DNA of 64,000 bases from Prochlorococcus marinus bv. HNLC1 (GTDB lineage Bacteria; Cyanobacteriota; Cyanobacteriia; PCC-6307; Cyanobiaceae): contig GL947594.1 in the NCBI GenBank assembly GCA_000218705.1, forward strand, positions 386,586-450,585. The letters run 5' to 3'. The position numbers and the translations under genes are program-made. Positions within the stretch are counted from its first letter, which is position 1, and every line of letters starts with the position of its first letter. Below the pieces are notes generated by a model that searched no databases, was not told the DNA's origin, and worked only from the letters and a program-made list of their open reading frames with translations. Positions 47,902 through 58,231 of this stretch are shown here, piece by piece.

Positions 47902-50468
47902 TTATTTTCTTGCAACATAGATCTCTATAAGATTATTTTTTAAATAATGATTGTTTAAAATATTATTTGCAATTTTTGTTTCAATTTCTTTTTTTATTAT
48001 TCTTTTTAGAGGTCTTGCTCCGTAAATATGGTCAAAACTTCTATCAACGAGAATGTTAATAGCATCATCAGTTATTCTTAATCTAAGATTTTTTTTATTG
48101 AGTCTTTTTTCTAATTCTTTAAATTCAATTTTAGCAATTTTAGCCAATTCCTCTTTGTTAAGATTATTAAAAATCACAATCTCATCTAATCTATTTAAGA
48201 ACTCAGGTTTAAAAAATTTCTTAAGTTCTCCATCAATTACTTTTTTAATTTCATATTGGTTTTCATTCCTTATTGATAAATCATTTATAGATTGACTTCC
48301 TAGATTACTTGTAAGAACAATAATTGAGTTTTTAAAACTAACTGTTCTGCCTTGTCCATCAGTAATAATTCCATCATCAAGAACTTGTAACAGTATATCT
48401 AGAATATCTTTATGCGCTTTTTCAATTTCATCAAGGAGTATAAGTGAATAGGGATTTTTCAGTACTGCCTCTGTTAATTGTCCTCCAGATTCAAAACCTA
48501 GATATCCTGGAGGCGCACCTATAATCTTGCTTACTGAATGTTTTTCCATATATTCAGACATATCTATCCTGATAATTGAAGATGATGAATCAAAAATTGT
48601 ATTTGCGGTAACTTTACTTAACTCAGTTTTTCCAACTCCAGTAGGACCTAAAAAAAGAAAACTTGCTATTGGTTTATTTGGATCATTAAGACCTGTTCTT
48701 GATCTTTTAATAGAATCTGCAACCGTATTAATAGCTATTTCTTGGCCTATTATTTTTTCTTTAAGACTTTTTTCAAGTTTTAAGAGTTTTTCTTTTTCGG
48801 ACTGATTTAAATCATTTACCGGTATTGAAGTCCATTTAGAAACTACTTCAGCAATATCACTAAAATTAACTTCTTGTCTCAGGAGACTTTTATTGCCATT
48901 TTTATAATCATTTTTTAAATCTTTACTTTTAATATCTAACTTATTTTGTAATTCATTTAAGGTCCCAAACTCTAATTCCGCCGCCTTATTAAGATCAAAA
49001 TTTCTTTTAGCTTGTTCAATTTGTAGTTGAGTTGATTCAATTTCTTCTTTTATATTACTAATTTCATCAATATCTGTTTTCTCTTTTTTCCATTGAAGAT
49101 TTAATTCATTTTGTTTTTCTTTTAGAATTTTTAACTCATCTGTAATTTTAGTTAACCTTTCCAATGATGAAGAATCTGTTTCTCTTTTTAGAGATAGATT
49201 TTCCATTTCCAGCTTTAAAACTTTTCTATCAATTTCATCAATTTCCTCGGGCTTAGAAGTTATTACGATATTTAATCTTGAAGCTGCTTCGTCTATTAAG
49301 TCAATCGCTTTGTCGGGTAGGAAGCGGTCATTAATATATCTTTCACTAAGATTTGCCGCTGCTACTAATGCATTATCTGATATCCTTACACCATGATGAA
49401 CCTCATATTTTTCTCTAAGGCCTCTCAAAATAGAAATAGTATCATCAACAGAAGGAGCATTAATTTTAATTTTCTGAAATCTTCTTTCTAATGCAGGATC
49501 TTTTTCAATATTTTGCTTGTGTTCAGTAATTGTTGTAGCTCCAATACACCTTAACTCACCTCTAGCAAGCATAGGCTTTAAGAGATTACTGGCATCCATA
49601 GATCCTCCACTCGCTCCAGCTCCAACAACTGTATGAATTTCATCAATAAATAAAATTATTTTGCCTGCAGAAACCTTGACACTTTTTAAAACATCTTTTA
49701 ACCTTTCCTCAAATTCCCCTCTGTATTTTGCACCTGCAAGGAGAGAACCCATATCTAATGAAATTAATTGACGATTATGTAATGAGGAAGGAACATCACC
49801 ATTTATAATTCTCTGGGCTAATCCTTCTACAATTGCAGTCTTCCCTACTCCAGGGTCGCCTATTAAAACAGGATTATTTTTTGTTCTACGACTAAGAATT
49901 TGTATTGTTCGTCTAATCTCTTCATCTCTACCAATAACAGGGTCTAAAACTCCATCTCTAGCAGATTTTGTAAGATCAACACCAAACTTTTCCAATGAAT
50001 CATTTTTTTGATCTAATTCTGGCTCGATTGGATTATCTTTATTCATCTTTTGAAGGAATTCGAGAAATTCTGGAATCGTTTTTTTGTTTAAAATATGATT
50101 TCCAATACTCTTATCATAAATTAATCCTTCTATGATGTGCTTTGTTGATATTACTACTTCTCTGGAGTTAATTTTAAAATCATTAGCCTTGAGAAAGACT
50201 TTATGAAGGGTATCACCAATAAATAAAGTATCTTGTTTATTTTTCATTTTTCCTTTATTTACTACTTTCTTTAAAACAATTTCTTCAACTGCTTTTAAAT
50301 TTAATTTGTTTAGTTCAAGTATCTTTTTTATAGATTTATTATTCTGAAGAATTGATAAAAATATATGTTCTGAATCTATATTTTGATGAAAATTTTGATG
50401 TGCAATTTTTTTTGCAAAAGAAAATAGTTCCAAGCTATTTTAGAAAATTCACTTGAAACTATATTCAT
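47902..50468 (-). CDS. clpB: ClpB-type disaggregase; N-terminal frame break near 50431-50433
   Basis: AAA+ chaperone that rescues aggregated proteins with DnaK. The main frame begins at a TTG at 50433. Upstream, an ATG at 50468 in another frame reads [13 protein letters not shown], and joining it with one restored base gives [19 protein letters not shown], the usual ClpB N-domain start. The merged length is about 855. NBD1 has Walker [19 protein letters not shown], the coiled-coil M domain spans about 400-530, and NBD2 has [12 protein letters not shown]. The protein is more diverged than typical and may be the second ClpB paralog. Confidence 0.92.
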
Positions 50469-50536
50469 TTAAATATTAAGTTTAAGGTTGTATAAAATTA
50501 CTTAAATTTAAGAATTTAAAGTAATTAAACAAACAT

Positions 50537-50887
50537 TTATTCAACAATTACTTTACCAACCATTCCAGCACCTCTATGCGGTTCACAATAGAATTCATAG
50601 GTACCAGCATTGTCAAAAGTTGTCTCCCAAGTTTCTCCAGGAGCAAAAGCTAAATCGGCATGACTTAACTCTTCATGTCCATCAAAAACTGCATTATGTG
50701 GTGCAAGTTTATTGTTAACGAATTTAACTGAATCCCCTGCACTGATGTTAACGGTGCTTGGTTCGAAAGCTAACATACCAGCATCTGTTCCGAGCTTTAC
50801 TTCAACAGTTGCAGCTGATACTGAAGAAATACCTAATCCTAGGGAAAGAACTATTGCAAAAAATCCTGCAAAAAATGAACGTAACAT
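50537..50887 (-). CDS. petE: Plastocyanin
   Basis: 116 residues. The signal peptide (residues 1-25, ending SVSAA) targets the thylakoid lumen. The copper ligands are the His in NKLAPHNAVFDGHEE and the Cys, His and Met in YEFYCEPHRGAGMVGKV. It carries electrons from cytochrome b6f to photosystem I. It is monocistronic by spacing, about 70-100 bases from neighbours; a TATATA lies upstream of the start on the minus strand. Confidence 0.97.
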   Translation of the reverse strand: MLRSFFAGFFAIVLSLGLGISSVSAATVEVKLGTDAGMLAFEPSTVNISAGDSVKFVNNKLAPHNAVFDGHEELSHADLAFAPGETWETTFDNAGTYEFYCEPHRGAGMVGKVIVE

Positions 50888-50945
50888 AATTTGAAATTAC
50901 TTTTTATATATCTTACAAGATTTTAGTGACCATTCCGAGAGAATT

Positions 50946-51926
50946 TTAATTGATATTACATCTTGGTAACTTTGCTAACTTAAGAACTTCTTTGAGTGAT
51001 TTTGCATAGCTCTTTAAACCAAAGGTTTCAGGATTTGCAATAGGTTTATGATTAAAATTATATTTATTTATACTAAAATTATCCCAATTTGTAGTTTGAA
51101 TCGGCAATACTTTTAATAAAAATTTTATAATTGCTTTGTTAAGTCTTAGGGCAAAATATCTTTTAATTCCATAATTATTTAAAAGTGTAAGGATAGCTTC
51201 ATCAATAGTTATGAATTTTTGACCTAGAACATATTTCTTAAATCCATAATCTCTCTTATTAGTACTTTTTATTAAAAAACCGCAAATTTGTGCAATATCT
51301 TTAGCATGGATAAAATGGAATTTTGCATCAATTTTTAAGAATCTTGCTATCCATAACCAGTTTTTTGCTTGTTTGAGTCCCTCTGTTAAATAACTTACTG
51401 GATACCTGCTATTCCCCTTCAGAGTTCCTCCAAATACTAGTGTAGGAAATACTACACATGTTTTTTTTGCAAATGAACTTTTTCTAAGATTTTCATAACA
51501 CTGATATTTTGTTTGAATATATTCTGTACCGTAGATTAATGATTCACGCATTAATTCTGTTTCCTCATTTAATATACTCGCAGTTGAAAAATAAATGATC
51601 TTTTCTAAAATACTTTTTTTAAGTAACCGAAGAAGTTCTTCAAATGCAGCGACATTAACTTCATATGCTCTTTTTGGATCTCCCCAAGCTGTAGCTGTAT
51701 GGATTAAATAATTAATTTCTCTTAATTCTTTTTTAAATTTTTTGCAATCTCTAATATCGCAAGCTAATAAATTAATTCTCTCATTATTTCTTATTGATAA
51801 AGGCAATTTATTAGGATCTCTTACCATAAGCACTAATCGATAATTAGAATTTTTTAAAAACCAATCTATTAGATATTGACCGACGCAGCCATTTGATCCA
51901 GTAATTAATAGATTTTTATTTCCCAA
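50946..51926 (-). CDS. NAD-dependent epimerase/dehydratase-like protein (extended SDR)
   Basis: 326 residues. ITGSNGCVGQYLIDWFL is the Rossmann motif and LLACDIRD follows. YFSTASI with Ser and an EYIQTKYQCYENL segment supply a Tyr-x(3)-like pair (YIQTKY), weaker than usual. FIHAKDIAQICGFLI is a typical later motif. Substrate unknown. It lies 6 bases downstream of hemE and is probably co-transcribed. Confidence 0.82.
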   Translation of the reverse strand: MGNKNLLITGSNGCVGQYLIDWFLKNSNYRLVLMVRDPNKLPLSIRNNERINLLACDIRDCKKFKKELREINYLIHTATAWGDPKRAYEVNVAAFEELLRLLKKSILEKIIYFSTASILNEETELMRESLIYGTEYIQTKYQCYENLRKSSFAKKTCVVFPTLVFGGTLKGNSRYPVSYLTEGLKQAKNWLWIARFLKIDAKFHFIHAKDIAQICGFLIKSTNKRDYGFKKYVLGQKFITIDEAILTLLNNYGIKRYFALRLNKAIIKFLLKVLPIQTTNWDNFSINKYNFNHKPIANPETFGLKSYAKSLKEVLKLAKLPRCNIN

Positions 51927-51932
51927 AATAAT

Positions 51933-52973
51933 TTAATAATGTAGAGATTTTCCGTATTCAAAAAATGTCTTTGCATTTTCCTCCGGAGTCCCAGGTAAAA
52001 TTCCATGTCCTAAATTAAGAATATATTTTCTACCTTGAGCTTTTGAAAAGGTTTCATCTATTCTATTTTTAATGGACTCTTCATTTCCAAAAAGTATCCC
52101 AGGATCTACGTTACCTTGAATACCAATATTATTAGGTATCCTCTCAGAGGCCTCCTTAATATCTACTGTCCAATCTAAAGAAATAATATCAACTCCTGTT
52201 CTAGCCATCCTTTCAATTACTCCTGCACTGCCTGATATGTACAAAATGATAGGAGTATCTGGGTATTCTTTTTTGACTATATCAACAACTTTCTTCTGAT
52301 ACGGACCTGCAAAAATATCGTAATCTTGAGGGCTTAATTGACCTGCCCAAGAATCAAATATTTGAACAATTTGAGCTCCAGATTTTATTTGATACTTTAA
52401 ATATTCACCTATAGATTCTGCAAAATGATCAAGCAGATTTTGTAGTAAATCAGGCTCTCTGAAAGCCATCGATTTTATAATGGAATAATTTTTACTACTT
52501 TTCCCTTCAACTACATATGCAGCAAGTGTCCAAGGAGCACCTACAAAACCAAGTAATGTTGATTTATTTTCAATATCTTTTCGAAGAGAAGTAAGTACAT
52601 CTCCAACAAAACTTAAACTTTCATTTGGAATTAATTTTTTCAAGTTTTTTACTTGATCAAAAGTTCTTATGGGATTCTCAATTATGGGTCCTTTGCTTTC
52701 AACTATCTCAAAATTTATTCCCATTCCTGGAAGAGGTGTAAGAATATCCGAGAAGAGAATTACTCCATCAGGTTTAAAAGCATGAAATGGTTGCATTGAA
52801 ATCTCATATGACAATTCTGGATTTTCAGATCTTTCTCTGAAGCTTGGGTACTTATCTCTTAAATCTCTATATATTTTCATATATCGTCCAGCTTGACGCA
52901 TCATCCAAACAGGAGGCCTTTCAACTTTCTCGCCTAAAGCGGTTCTTAGAAGTAACGGTGAATCTGTTCCCAT
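51933..52973 (-). CDS. hemE: Uroporphyrinogen III decarboxylase
   Basis: 346 residues. It removes four carboxyl groups from uroporphyrinogen III to make coproporphyrinogen III, on the shared heme/chlorophyll route. [14 protein letters not shown] near residue 19 is the N-terminal signature with Arg ligands, [12 protein letters not shown] holds the catalytic Asp, and [16 protein letters not shown] near 141 is the second signature. [16 protein letters not shown] is at the C-terminus. hemH at the start of the window and por/chlLBN act further down the same pathway. Confidence 0.97.
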   Translation of the reverse strand: MGTDSPLLLRTALGEKVERPPVWMMRQAGRYMKIYRDLRDKYPSFRERSENPELSYEISMQPFHAFKPDGVILFSDILTPLPGMGINFEIVESKGPIIENPIRTFDQVKNLKKLIPNESLSFVGDVLTSLRKDIENKSTLLGFVGAPWTLAAYVVEGKSSKNYSIIKSMAFREPDLLQNLLDHFAESIGEYLKYQIKSGAQIVQIFDSWAGQLSPQDYDIFAGPYQKKVVDIVKKEYPDTPIILYISGSAGVIERMARTGVDIISLDWTVDIKEASERIPNNIGIQGNVDPGILFGNEESIKNRIDETFSKAQGRKYILNLGHGILPGTPEENAKTFFEYGKSLHY

Positions 52974-53086
52974 TTGTATTATTAATAATGTTTTTAAATA
53001 AATAAAAATATTTAACTTAAAAATACTACAACGGAAAGATGATCAAAATCACTTTAAATACAAATAAATAAATACTATTAAAAAAT

Positions 53087-55357
53087 TTATTTTGATTTAC
53101 TAGGTGAATATTTAAAAATACTCACGCTTAGAGGAGGTAATGTAAGATCCAATGCATTTTCGTAATTATGTATATTGAAATCTATAGTATGTTTTCCACC
53201 CATATTACCTTTATTACTTCCTCCATAACGGGATGCATCAGAATTGAAAATCTCTTTATAAAAACCTTTTAAAGGCACTCCAATTTTGTATGTTTCATGT
53301 AAATTAGGAGTGAAATTAGCTACTATAACTAACCACTCATTTGTATCTGTTTCCCTTCTCATAAAGCTAATAACAGAATTAGATCGATCATCACAATCGA
53401 TCCATTGGAATCCATAGGGATCAAAGTCATTTTTCCAAAGAGCAGGTTCAGATTTATATAGTTTATTAAGATCATCAACTAAATTTCTTATACCTAAATG
53501 AGGTTGAAATTTTAATAACTCCCATTGAAGGTCGTCCCATACATTCCATTCTGATCTCTGGCCGAATTCCATCCCCATGAAAATTGTTTTTTTGCCAGGA
53601 TGAGTCCACATATAAGTTAATAAAGCTCTTGTGTTTGCATATTTTTTCCAGTCGTCACCTGGCATCTTGTGAAGCAAATGACTCTTACCATGCACTACTT
53701 CATCATGACTTAAAGCAAGCATAAAATTTTCTGTGTAATTATAAGTAATTGAAAAAGTTACGCTATTTTGATGAAATTGCCTGAACCATGGATCAATTTC
53801 AAAATAATCGAGCATATCATGCATCCAGCCCATATTCCATTTCAAGTTAAAACCGAGTCCTCCAATGTCAGTTGGTTTAGTCACCATTGGCCAAGTAGTT
53901 GACTCTTCTGCAATTGAGAGAGCCCCTGGAAAGTGTTGAAATAAGACATGATTTGCTTGTTGAAGGAATTTGACTGCTTCAATGTTCTCATTACCACCAT
54001 GTTCATTAGCTATCCACTCTCCATCAGGGCGAAGATAATCTCTATACAACATTGATGCAACAGCATCAACTCTTATCCCATCAATATGGAATTCTTCAAA
54101 CCAGTAAACAAGATTTGCAACTAGGAAATTTCTAACCTCATTACGACTGTAATTAAAAATTAGAGTTCCCCATTCCTTGTGTTCACCTATCTTTGGATCA
54201 GCATGTTCATAGAGATGGCAACCATCAAAGAAAGCCAGTCCATGCTTATCTTTTGGAAAATGTCCTGGGACCCAGTCGAGTATTATGCCAATCCCTTCTT
54301 CATGACATGTGTTAATAAATTCCTTAAATTCATTTGGGGTTCCATATCTACTTGTTGGAGCATACCAACCCGTTACTTGATAACCCCATGAACCATCGAA
54401 GGGATGCTCTGAGATTGGCATTAACTCAATATGAGTAAAACCTCTTTCTTTAACATATGGAATCAGTTTTTTAGTTAATTCAGGATAAGTTAATAATCTT
54501 GTTCCAGGTTTTAGATCAGCGGCAGGAACTGGTTCCCTTCTTGTTCCATTTTTTTCAATATATAAATTTTCATTTGATTCATGCATCCAACTACCAAGAT
54601 GCATTTCATAAACAGATATTGGCTTGTTTAATTGGTCATTAGAATCTCTATCTTTTATCCATTTTTTATCATTCCAATCAAAATCATTTAACTTTGAAAT
54701 TATTGATCCATTTTGAGGTCTAACTTCGTGTAAAAAACCATATGGGTCAGATTTCTCGTAAATATGACCTTCTTGAGTTCGGATTTCGTATTTGTATGTA
54801 TCCCCTTCATTCATAAGAGGCATGAATAGCTCCCATATTCCACCTAATCTTTTTTGCATAGGATGATGTCTACCGTCCCATGAATTCACATCACTAATAA
54901 TTGAAATGGTTTTTGCATTTGGAGCCCAAATACAAAACATGACACCTCTATTCCCATCTATTTCAGTGATATGTGCTCCCATCTTCTTCCAAATGTGATG
55001 ATGATTACCTTCTGCAAAAAGATGCCTATCTAACTCACCCATCCATTCATCAGTAAAAGCCCAAGGATCTAACTGTGTGTGATTAATTCCTCCTCTTAAA
55101 ACATTTATTCTGTAATTAGATTGAGGATCTTCTGGGATAGATGCTTCAAAAAGCCACTTATGATTTGGATTTGTGGTGGTAAATTCTTTGTCTTTAAATA
55201 ATATGCTTACTTGATCTGCTTCTGGCATCCATACTCTTACGACCCATGAATTTTCATTTTGATGTGGACCTAAAATATTTAAAGGATTATCATTGCAACA
55301 ATTTTCAAGGTTGAAGGCTTCTGATTTAATCCAGTCTATTTGTAATGTGTTTGTCAT
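53087..55357 (-). CDS. glgB: 1,4-alpha-glucan branching enzyme
   Basis: 756 residues, GH13. It makes alpha-1,6 branches in glycogen. N-terminal carbohydrate-binding modules (about 20-230) are followed by the barrel. [15 protein letters not shown] near residue 430 has the nucleophile Asp, IAEESTTWP near 480 the acid/base Glu, and [10 protein letters not shown] near 550 the third acidic residue. [17 protein letters not shown] is diagnostic for GlgB. It is downstream of the CocE-type gene on the same strand. Confidence 0.97.
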   Translation of the reverse strand: MTNTLQIDWIKSEAFNLENCCNDNPLNILGPHQNENSWVVRVWMPEADQVSILFKDKEFTTTNPNHKWLFEASIPEDPQSNYRINVLRGGINHTQLDPWAFTDEWMGELDRHLFAEGNHHHIWKKMGAHITEIDGNRGVMFCIWAPNAKTISIISDVNSWDGRHHPMQKRLGGIWELFMPLMNEGDTYKYEIRTQEGHIYEKSDPYGFLHEVRPQNGSIISKLNDFDWNDKKWIKDRDSNDQLNKPISVYEMHLGSWMHESNENLYIEKNGTRREPVPAADLKPGTRLLTYPELTKKLIPYVKERGFTHIELMPISEHPFDGSWGYQVTGWYAPTSRYGTPNEFKEFINTCHEEGIGIILDWVPGHFPKDKHGLAFFDGCHLYEHADPKIGEHKEWGTLIFNYSRNEVRNFLVANLVYWFEEFHIDGIRVDAVASMLYRDYLRPDGEWIANEHGGNENIEAVKFLQQANHVLFQHFPGALSIAEESTTWPMVTKPTDIGGLGFNLKWNMGWMHDMLDYFEIDPWFRQFHQNSVTFSITYNYTENFMLALSHDEVVHGKSHLLHKMPGDDWKKYANTRALLTYMWTHPGKKTIFMGMEFGQRSEWNVWDDLQWELLKFQPHLGIRNLVDDLNKLYKSEPALWKNDFDPYGFQWIDCDDRSNSVISFMRRETDTNEWLVIVANFTPNLHETYKIGVPLKGFYKEIFNSDASRYGGSNKGNMGGKHTIDFNIHNYENALDLTLPPLSVSIFKYSPSKSK

Positions 55358-55412
55358 GACTGGTTGTTCTTAAGGATTAAGCTTATCAAACTTTCTAGTA
55401 TTTTTATGAGAA

Positions 55413-56984
55413 TTATTTAAAAAATGGATTGATTTTCATAATTGATTTTTTTAGATTGAAATTTAATGTAGTAATTTTATGATCAATACTTGTATTTCCG
55501 CATCTAATTTTATTGTGCCCAGGATTCACTCCAATAGCTGGCCATGCAGATGCTGATAAGGATAAACGTAATTTACTCCCTTTTGTAATAGAAATATTTG
55601 TTGGATGTAAATTGATTATATAATCCTTTTCAATATCCTTTATGGCTTTTTTAATCCTTAGAAATCCAGTCGTAAATTGATTTATAGTTCCATCTTCTTC
55701 ACTAATTAATGATAGTGCTACACATATATCAAAACTTTCTTGATCGCTTGTAACTGCAATGTGTAAGGTAGGAATGCCTGATAAATGTATATTTTCTTTC
55801 AGATAATGTGTTTGAAAAACTGCTATATCTAATCTTTTATCTATTTTACTTCTATCAAATAATCCTGGATTTTGCCCAAGATGTCCTCCATCTGATTGGA
55901 CTGGTCGCCAAGGATCATGCACAATTGAGACAAATCCAGAACTCTTTGAATTAATTGATAAACTACCATCTTTTATTTCAAAATTAGCATTACCATCACT
56001 TTCTAATCCAAACTCATAATTTAATGGAATCTGTTCAATGCTTTCCCATCTTTTGAGAGAAATGTTCCATATTATCTTATTTTTTGTTGATATTTTTTTT
56101 ACTGGTTCATTATCTTTTAAATGTTTTTCAAAGAAATTCAAAAGAGTGTTTTGAGAATCTTTCCACCAATTGAGATGTGATGAGTTACTAATAATAATTT
56201 CGGGATCTCCTCCAATATTTTTTGATCTTTTGTAAAGATCTAAAGCACCACGCAAGTGAGGATCCCAAATTCCACCAATAATAAGCATTGGTTTCTTTAA
56301 CCAAGAATCAACAAACTTAATCTTTTCAAAATCTTTTTCATCATCAAGAATATTCATCCATTTAATAATAAAATTATCTGGATCATATTTCTGTATTAAT
56401 TCCAAACCATTAAATAAATGTGTCTGATTGTCGAGTGCTGATTTTATTGCTATCCATCCCTCTTTATTTTTCAAGCGTTTCATTTTTAGTGCTGCAATTT
56501 GCAAACCCCAAGTAATATTATTATTCCACCAGAAAGCTCCACCATCAGAACACCAATGATCTTTAATGTCCAAACCAGTCATCGCAGGTGATAAACAATC
56601 AGGAGGTTTTGTTAGATCTTTTCCTGTTAGTTGGGTTAAGCCCTGATAAGAAAATCCATAAAGACCTAATTTGCCATTACATTCTTTTAATGATCTCACC
56701 CATTCATGCGTCTCAGAGGTATCATTTGCTTCTTGATAAAAACCTTTAAAGATTCCTTCTGAATCTCCTTGACCTCTAACGTCTTGAATTACAACCATAT
56801 ATCCTTTAGAGGCCCACCAAGTTGGGTGTGCGTATGTAATAGTTGAAGCTATTTCTCTCCCATAGGGTTGTCTCATTAATAAAGCTGGCCATTGTCCCTT
56901 TTTATCGGGAATCCAAATTCTTGAAATCAGCTTTACTCCATCAGATAACTTTAAATGAGTATCAAAATATTTAACCGAAATCAT
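55413..56984 (-). CDS. CocE/NonD-type serine hydrolase (X-Pro dipeptidyl-peptidase S15 family)
   Basis: 523 residues. The N-terminal alpha/beta-hydrolase domain has ALLMRQPYGR, VVIQDVRGQGDSEG near residue 68 and the nucleophile motif LYGFSYQGLTQL near 112. GGIWDPHLRGALD holds the likely catalytic Asp, and NSSHLNWW the His. The C-terminal jelly-roll domain (from about 330) has IHLSGIPTLHIAVTSDQ. It could be an esterase or a peptidase; substrate not known. Confidence 0.85.
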   Translation of the reverse strand: MISVKYFDTHLKLSDGVKLISRIWIPDKKGQWPALLMRQPYGREIASTITYAHPTWWASKGYMVVIQDVRGQGDSEGIFKGFYQEANDTSETHEWVRSLKECNGKLGLYGFSYQGLTQLTGKDLTKPPDCLSPAMTGLDIKDHWCSDGGAFWWNNNITWGLQIAALKMKRLKNKEGWIAIKSALDNQTHLFNGLELIQKYDPDNFIIKWMNILDDEKDFEKIKFVDSWLKKPMLIIGGIWDPHLRGALDLYKRSKNIGGDPEIIISNSSHLNWWKDSQNTLLNFFEKHLKDNEPVKKISTKNKIIWNISLKRWESIEQIPLNYEFGLESDGNANFEIKDGSLSINSKSSGFVSIVHDPWRPVQSDGGHLGQNPGLFDRSKIDKRLDIAVFQTHYLKENIHLSGIPTLHIAVTSDQESFDICVALSLISEEDGTINQFTTGFLRIKKAIKDIEKDYIINLHPTNISITKGSKLRLSLSASAWPAIGVNPGHNKIRCGNTSIDHKITTLNFNLKKSIMKINPFFK

Positions 56985-56990
56985 ATGAAA

Positions 56991-57260
56991 TTAAATAACA
57001 TTTGGGCAATGTATACCAATTACATAAATGGAGAGGATTTCTGCATTAACGGGACTTAAATTGTTTTTCTTTAAGACGTAATTTACTGCTTCATCTGAAC
57101 TGGCTGAGATTCCTCTTTTATTTAGTTCTTTAAATTTATTACAGATTTCAATAGCATTTTTTGGATTTTTTTTAACACTTTCCAAAAGATTTGATTGAGC
57201 ATGAATAAAATTCATACCAAGAAATAAAAAAAATGAGAAATAAAGTGAATTTTTAATCAT
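56991..57260 (-). CDS. Small exported protein, unknown function
   Basis: 89 residues. Residues 1-21 are a signal peptide (SLYFSFFLFLGMNFIHAQS), so the protein is probably periplasmic. The mature part is short and helical (ICNKFKELNKRGISASSDEA) with two Cys that could form a disulfide. I recognise no family. It is 6 bases upstream of the CocE-type gene and may be co-transcribed. Confidence 0.6.
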   Translation of the reverse strand: MIKNSLYFSFFLFLGMNFIHAQSNLLESVKKNPKNAIEICNKFKELNKRGISASSDEAVNYVLKKNNLSPVNAEILSIYVIGIHCPNVI

Positions 57261-57317
57261 ATCCTTAATTCTTTAATACTAATTCTACAATAAAAAAATT
57301 CTTTTACAAAAACAATC

Positions 57318-57716
57318 TTAAATAAGATCTTTTGATCTTTTAATCCAGTCTTTTAATAATTTTTGATTAATCTCTGACTGTGTTCTAACTCCCATTTTTC
57401 TTTCGAGTCTACCTATTTTTTGTTTTAAAGAATAAGGATTTAATGTTGATAACGTTTTTAAAGATCCAATACCTGCATGCAAAAGCAAATAAGCTTGATG
57501 AGGTGTTAAATTTAATTCGATTATGAATAATGCAATAGCTCTTATCTTTTTTAATCTACTTTCAGTACATAAAGATTTCTGCTGGAGAAAATGACTTATT
57601 TGCATGTCAGTTAATTTATGAATGCTTTCCCAAGTATTTAAATTTTTATTTTTTAAAAACTCTTTCTCATGTCTAAAATTTACGGGAAGAATTTCCAAGT
57701 CTCTAATCTTAGTCAT
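57318..57716 (-). CDS. DUF4332-like helix-hairpin-helix protein
   Basis: 132 residues, all-helical. LTDMQISHFLQQKSLCTESRLKKIRAIALFI and HAGIGSLKTLSTLNPYSLKQKIGRLER look like helix-hairpin-helix repeats as in DUF4332, the latter with the GIGS turn. It may bind DNA or protein; role unknown. Its start overlaps the end of the Ycf51-like gene by 8 bases, so they are coupled. Confidence 0.65.
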   Translation of the reverse strand: MTKIRDLEILPVNFRHEKEFLKNKNLNTWESIHKLTDMQISHFLQQKSLCTESRLKKIRAIALFIIELNLTPHQAYLLLHAGIGSLKTLSTLNPYSLKQKIGRLERKMGVRTQSEINQKLLKDWIKRSKDLI

Positions 57717-58167
57717 CCGTTTTTGATTGCATTAGAAAACTTTTTTCAACTTCTCCAAGAATAATAGGCTTACTAATATCTTCAGAAACCTTTTCTAAAC
57801 TTCTTATTTTTATTTTTACCTTCTGACCAGATCTACTTCCTCTTTTAAGATTTAATGATATTTGCTCTAATGTTGGTTTAACTGAAATCTGCTGGAAGTC
57901 TTTATTTGCTTTGGCTATTATTAAATTTGTACCATTGTCATAAACTATTGGAGCATAAACAGCTCCATCAACCTTGACGTTTTCGATATAGCTTTGCAGA
58001 AATGCCCAACTAAATAATGATAATAAAAAGGAAAAAATTGTTGCTCCTGTTAAGCGAAATTTTATTTTAAAATCAAAAAAAAATGTTATTAGAGTAATAA
58101 AAAAAAGTATAATTCCTATTACACCAAATATCTTGGGAGTAGATTTTAATAGTTCAAAAAAAGACAT
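57709..58167 (-). CDS. Ycf51-like (DUF2518) membrane protein
   Basis: 152 residues. Two transmembrane helices (about 12-32 and 38-60) are followed by a soluble domain with GAVYAPIVYDNGTNLIIAKAN and NLKRGSRSGQKVKIKIRSLE, matching the order seen in Ycf51 proteins of cyanobacteria and red plastids. Function is unknown. It is divergent from the tamB-like gene by 64 bases, next to an envelope gene. Confidence 0.72.
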   Translation of the reverse strand: MSFFELLKSTPKIFGVIGIILFFITLITFFFDFKIKFRLTGATIFSFLLSLFSWAFLQSYIENVKVDGAVYAPIVYDNGTNLIIAKANKDFQQISVKPTLEQISLNLKRGSRSGQKVKIKIRSLEKVSEDISKPIILGEVEKSFLMQSKTDD

Positions 58168-58231
58168 TGACTGGCCTTAATCGTTTTAATTTCTTATATT
58201 TTGATAGCCTACTCTATTTTAGGATTCTATT

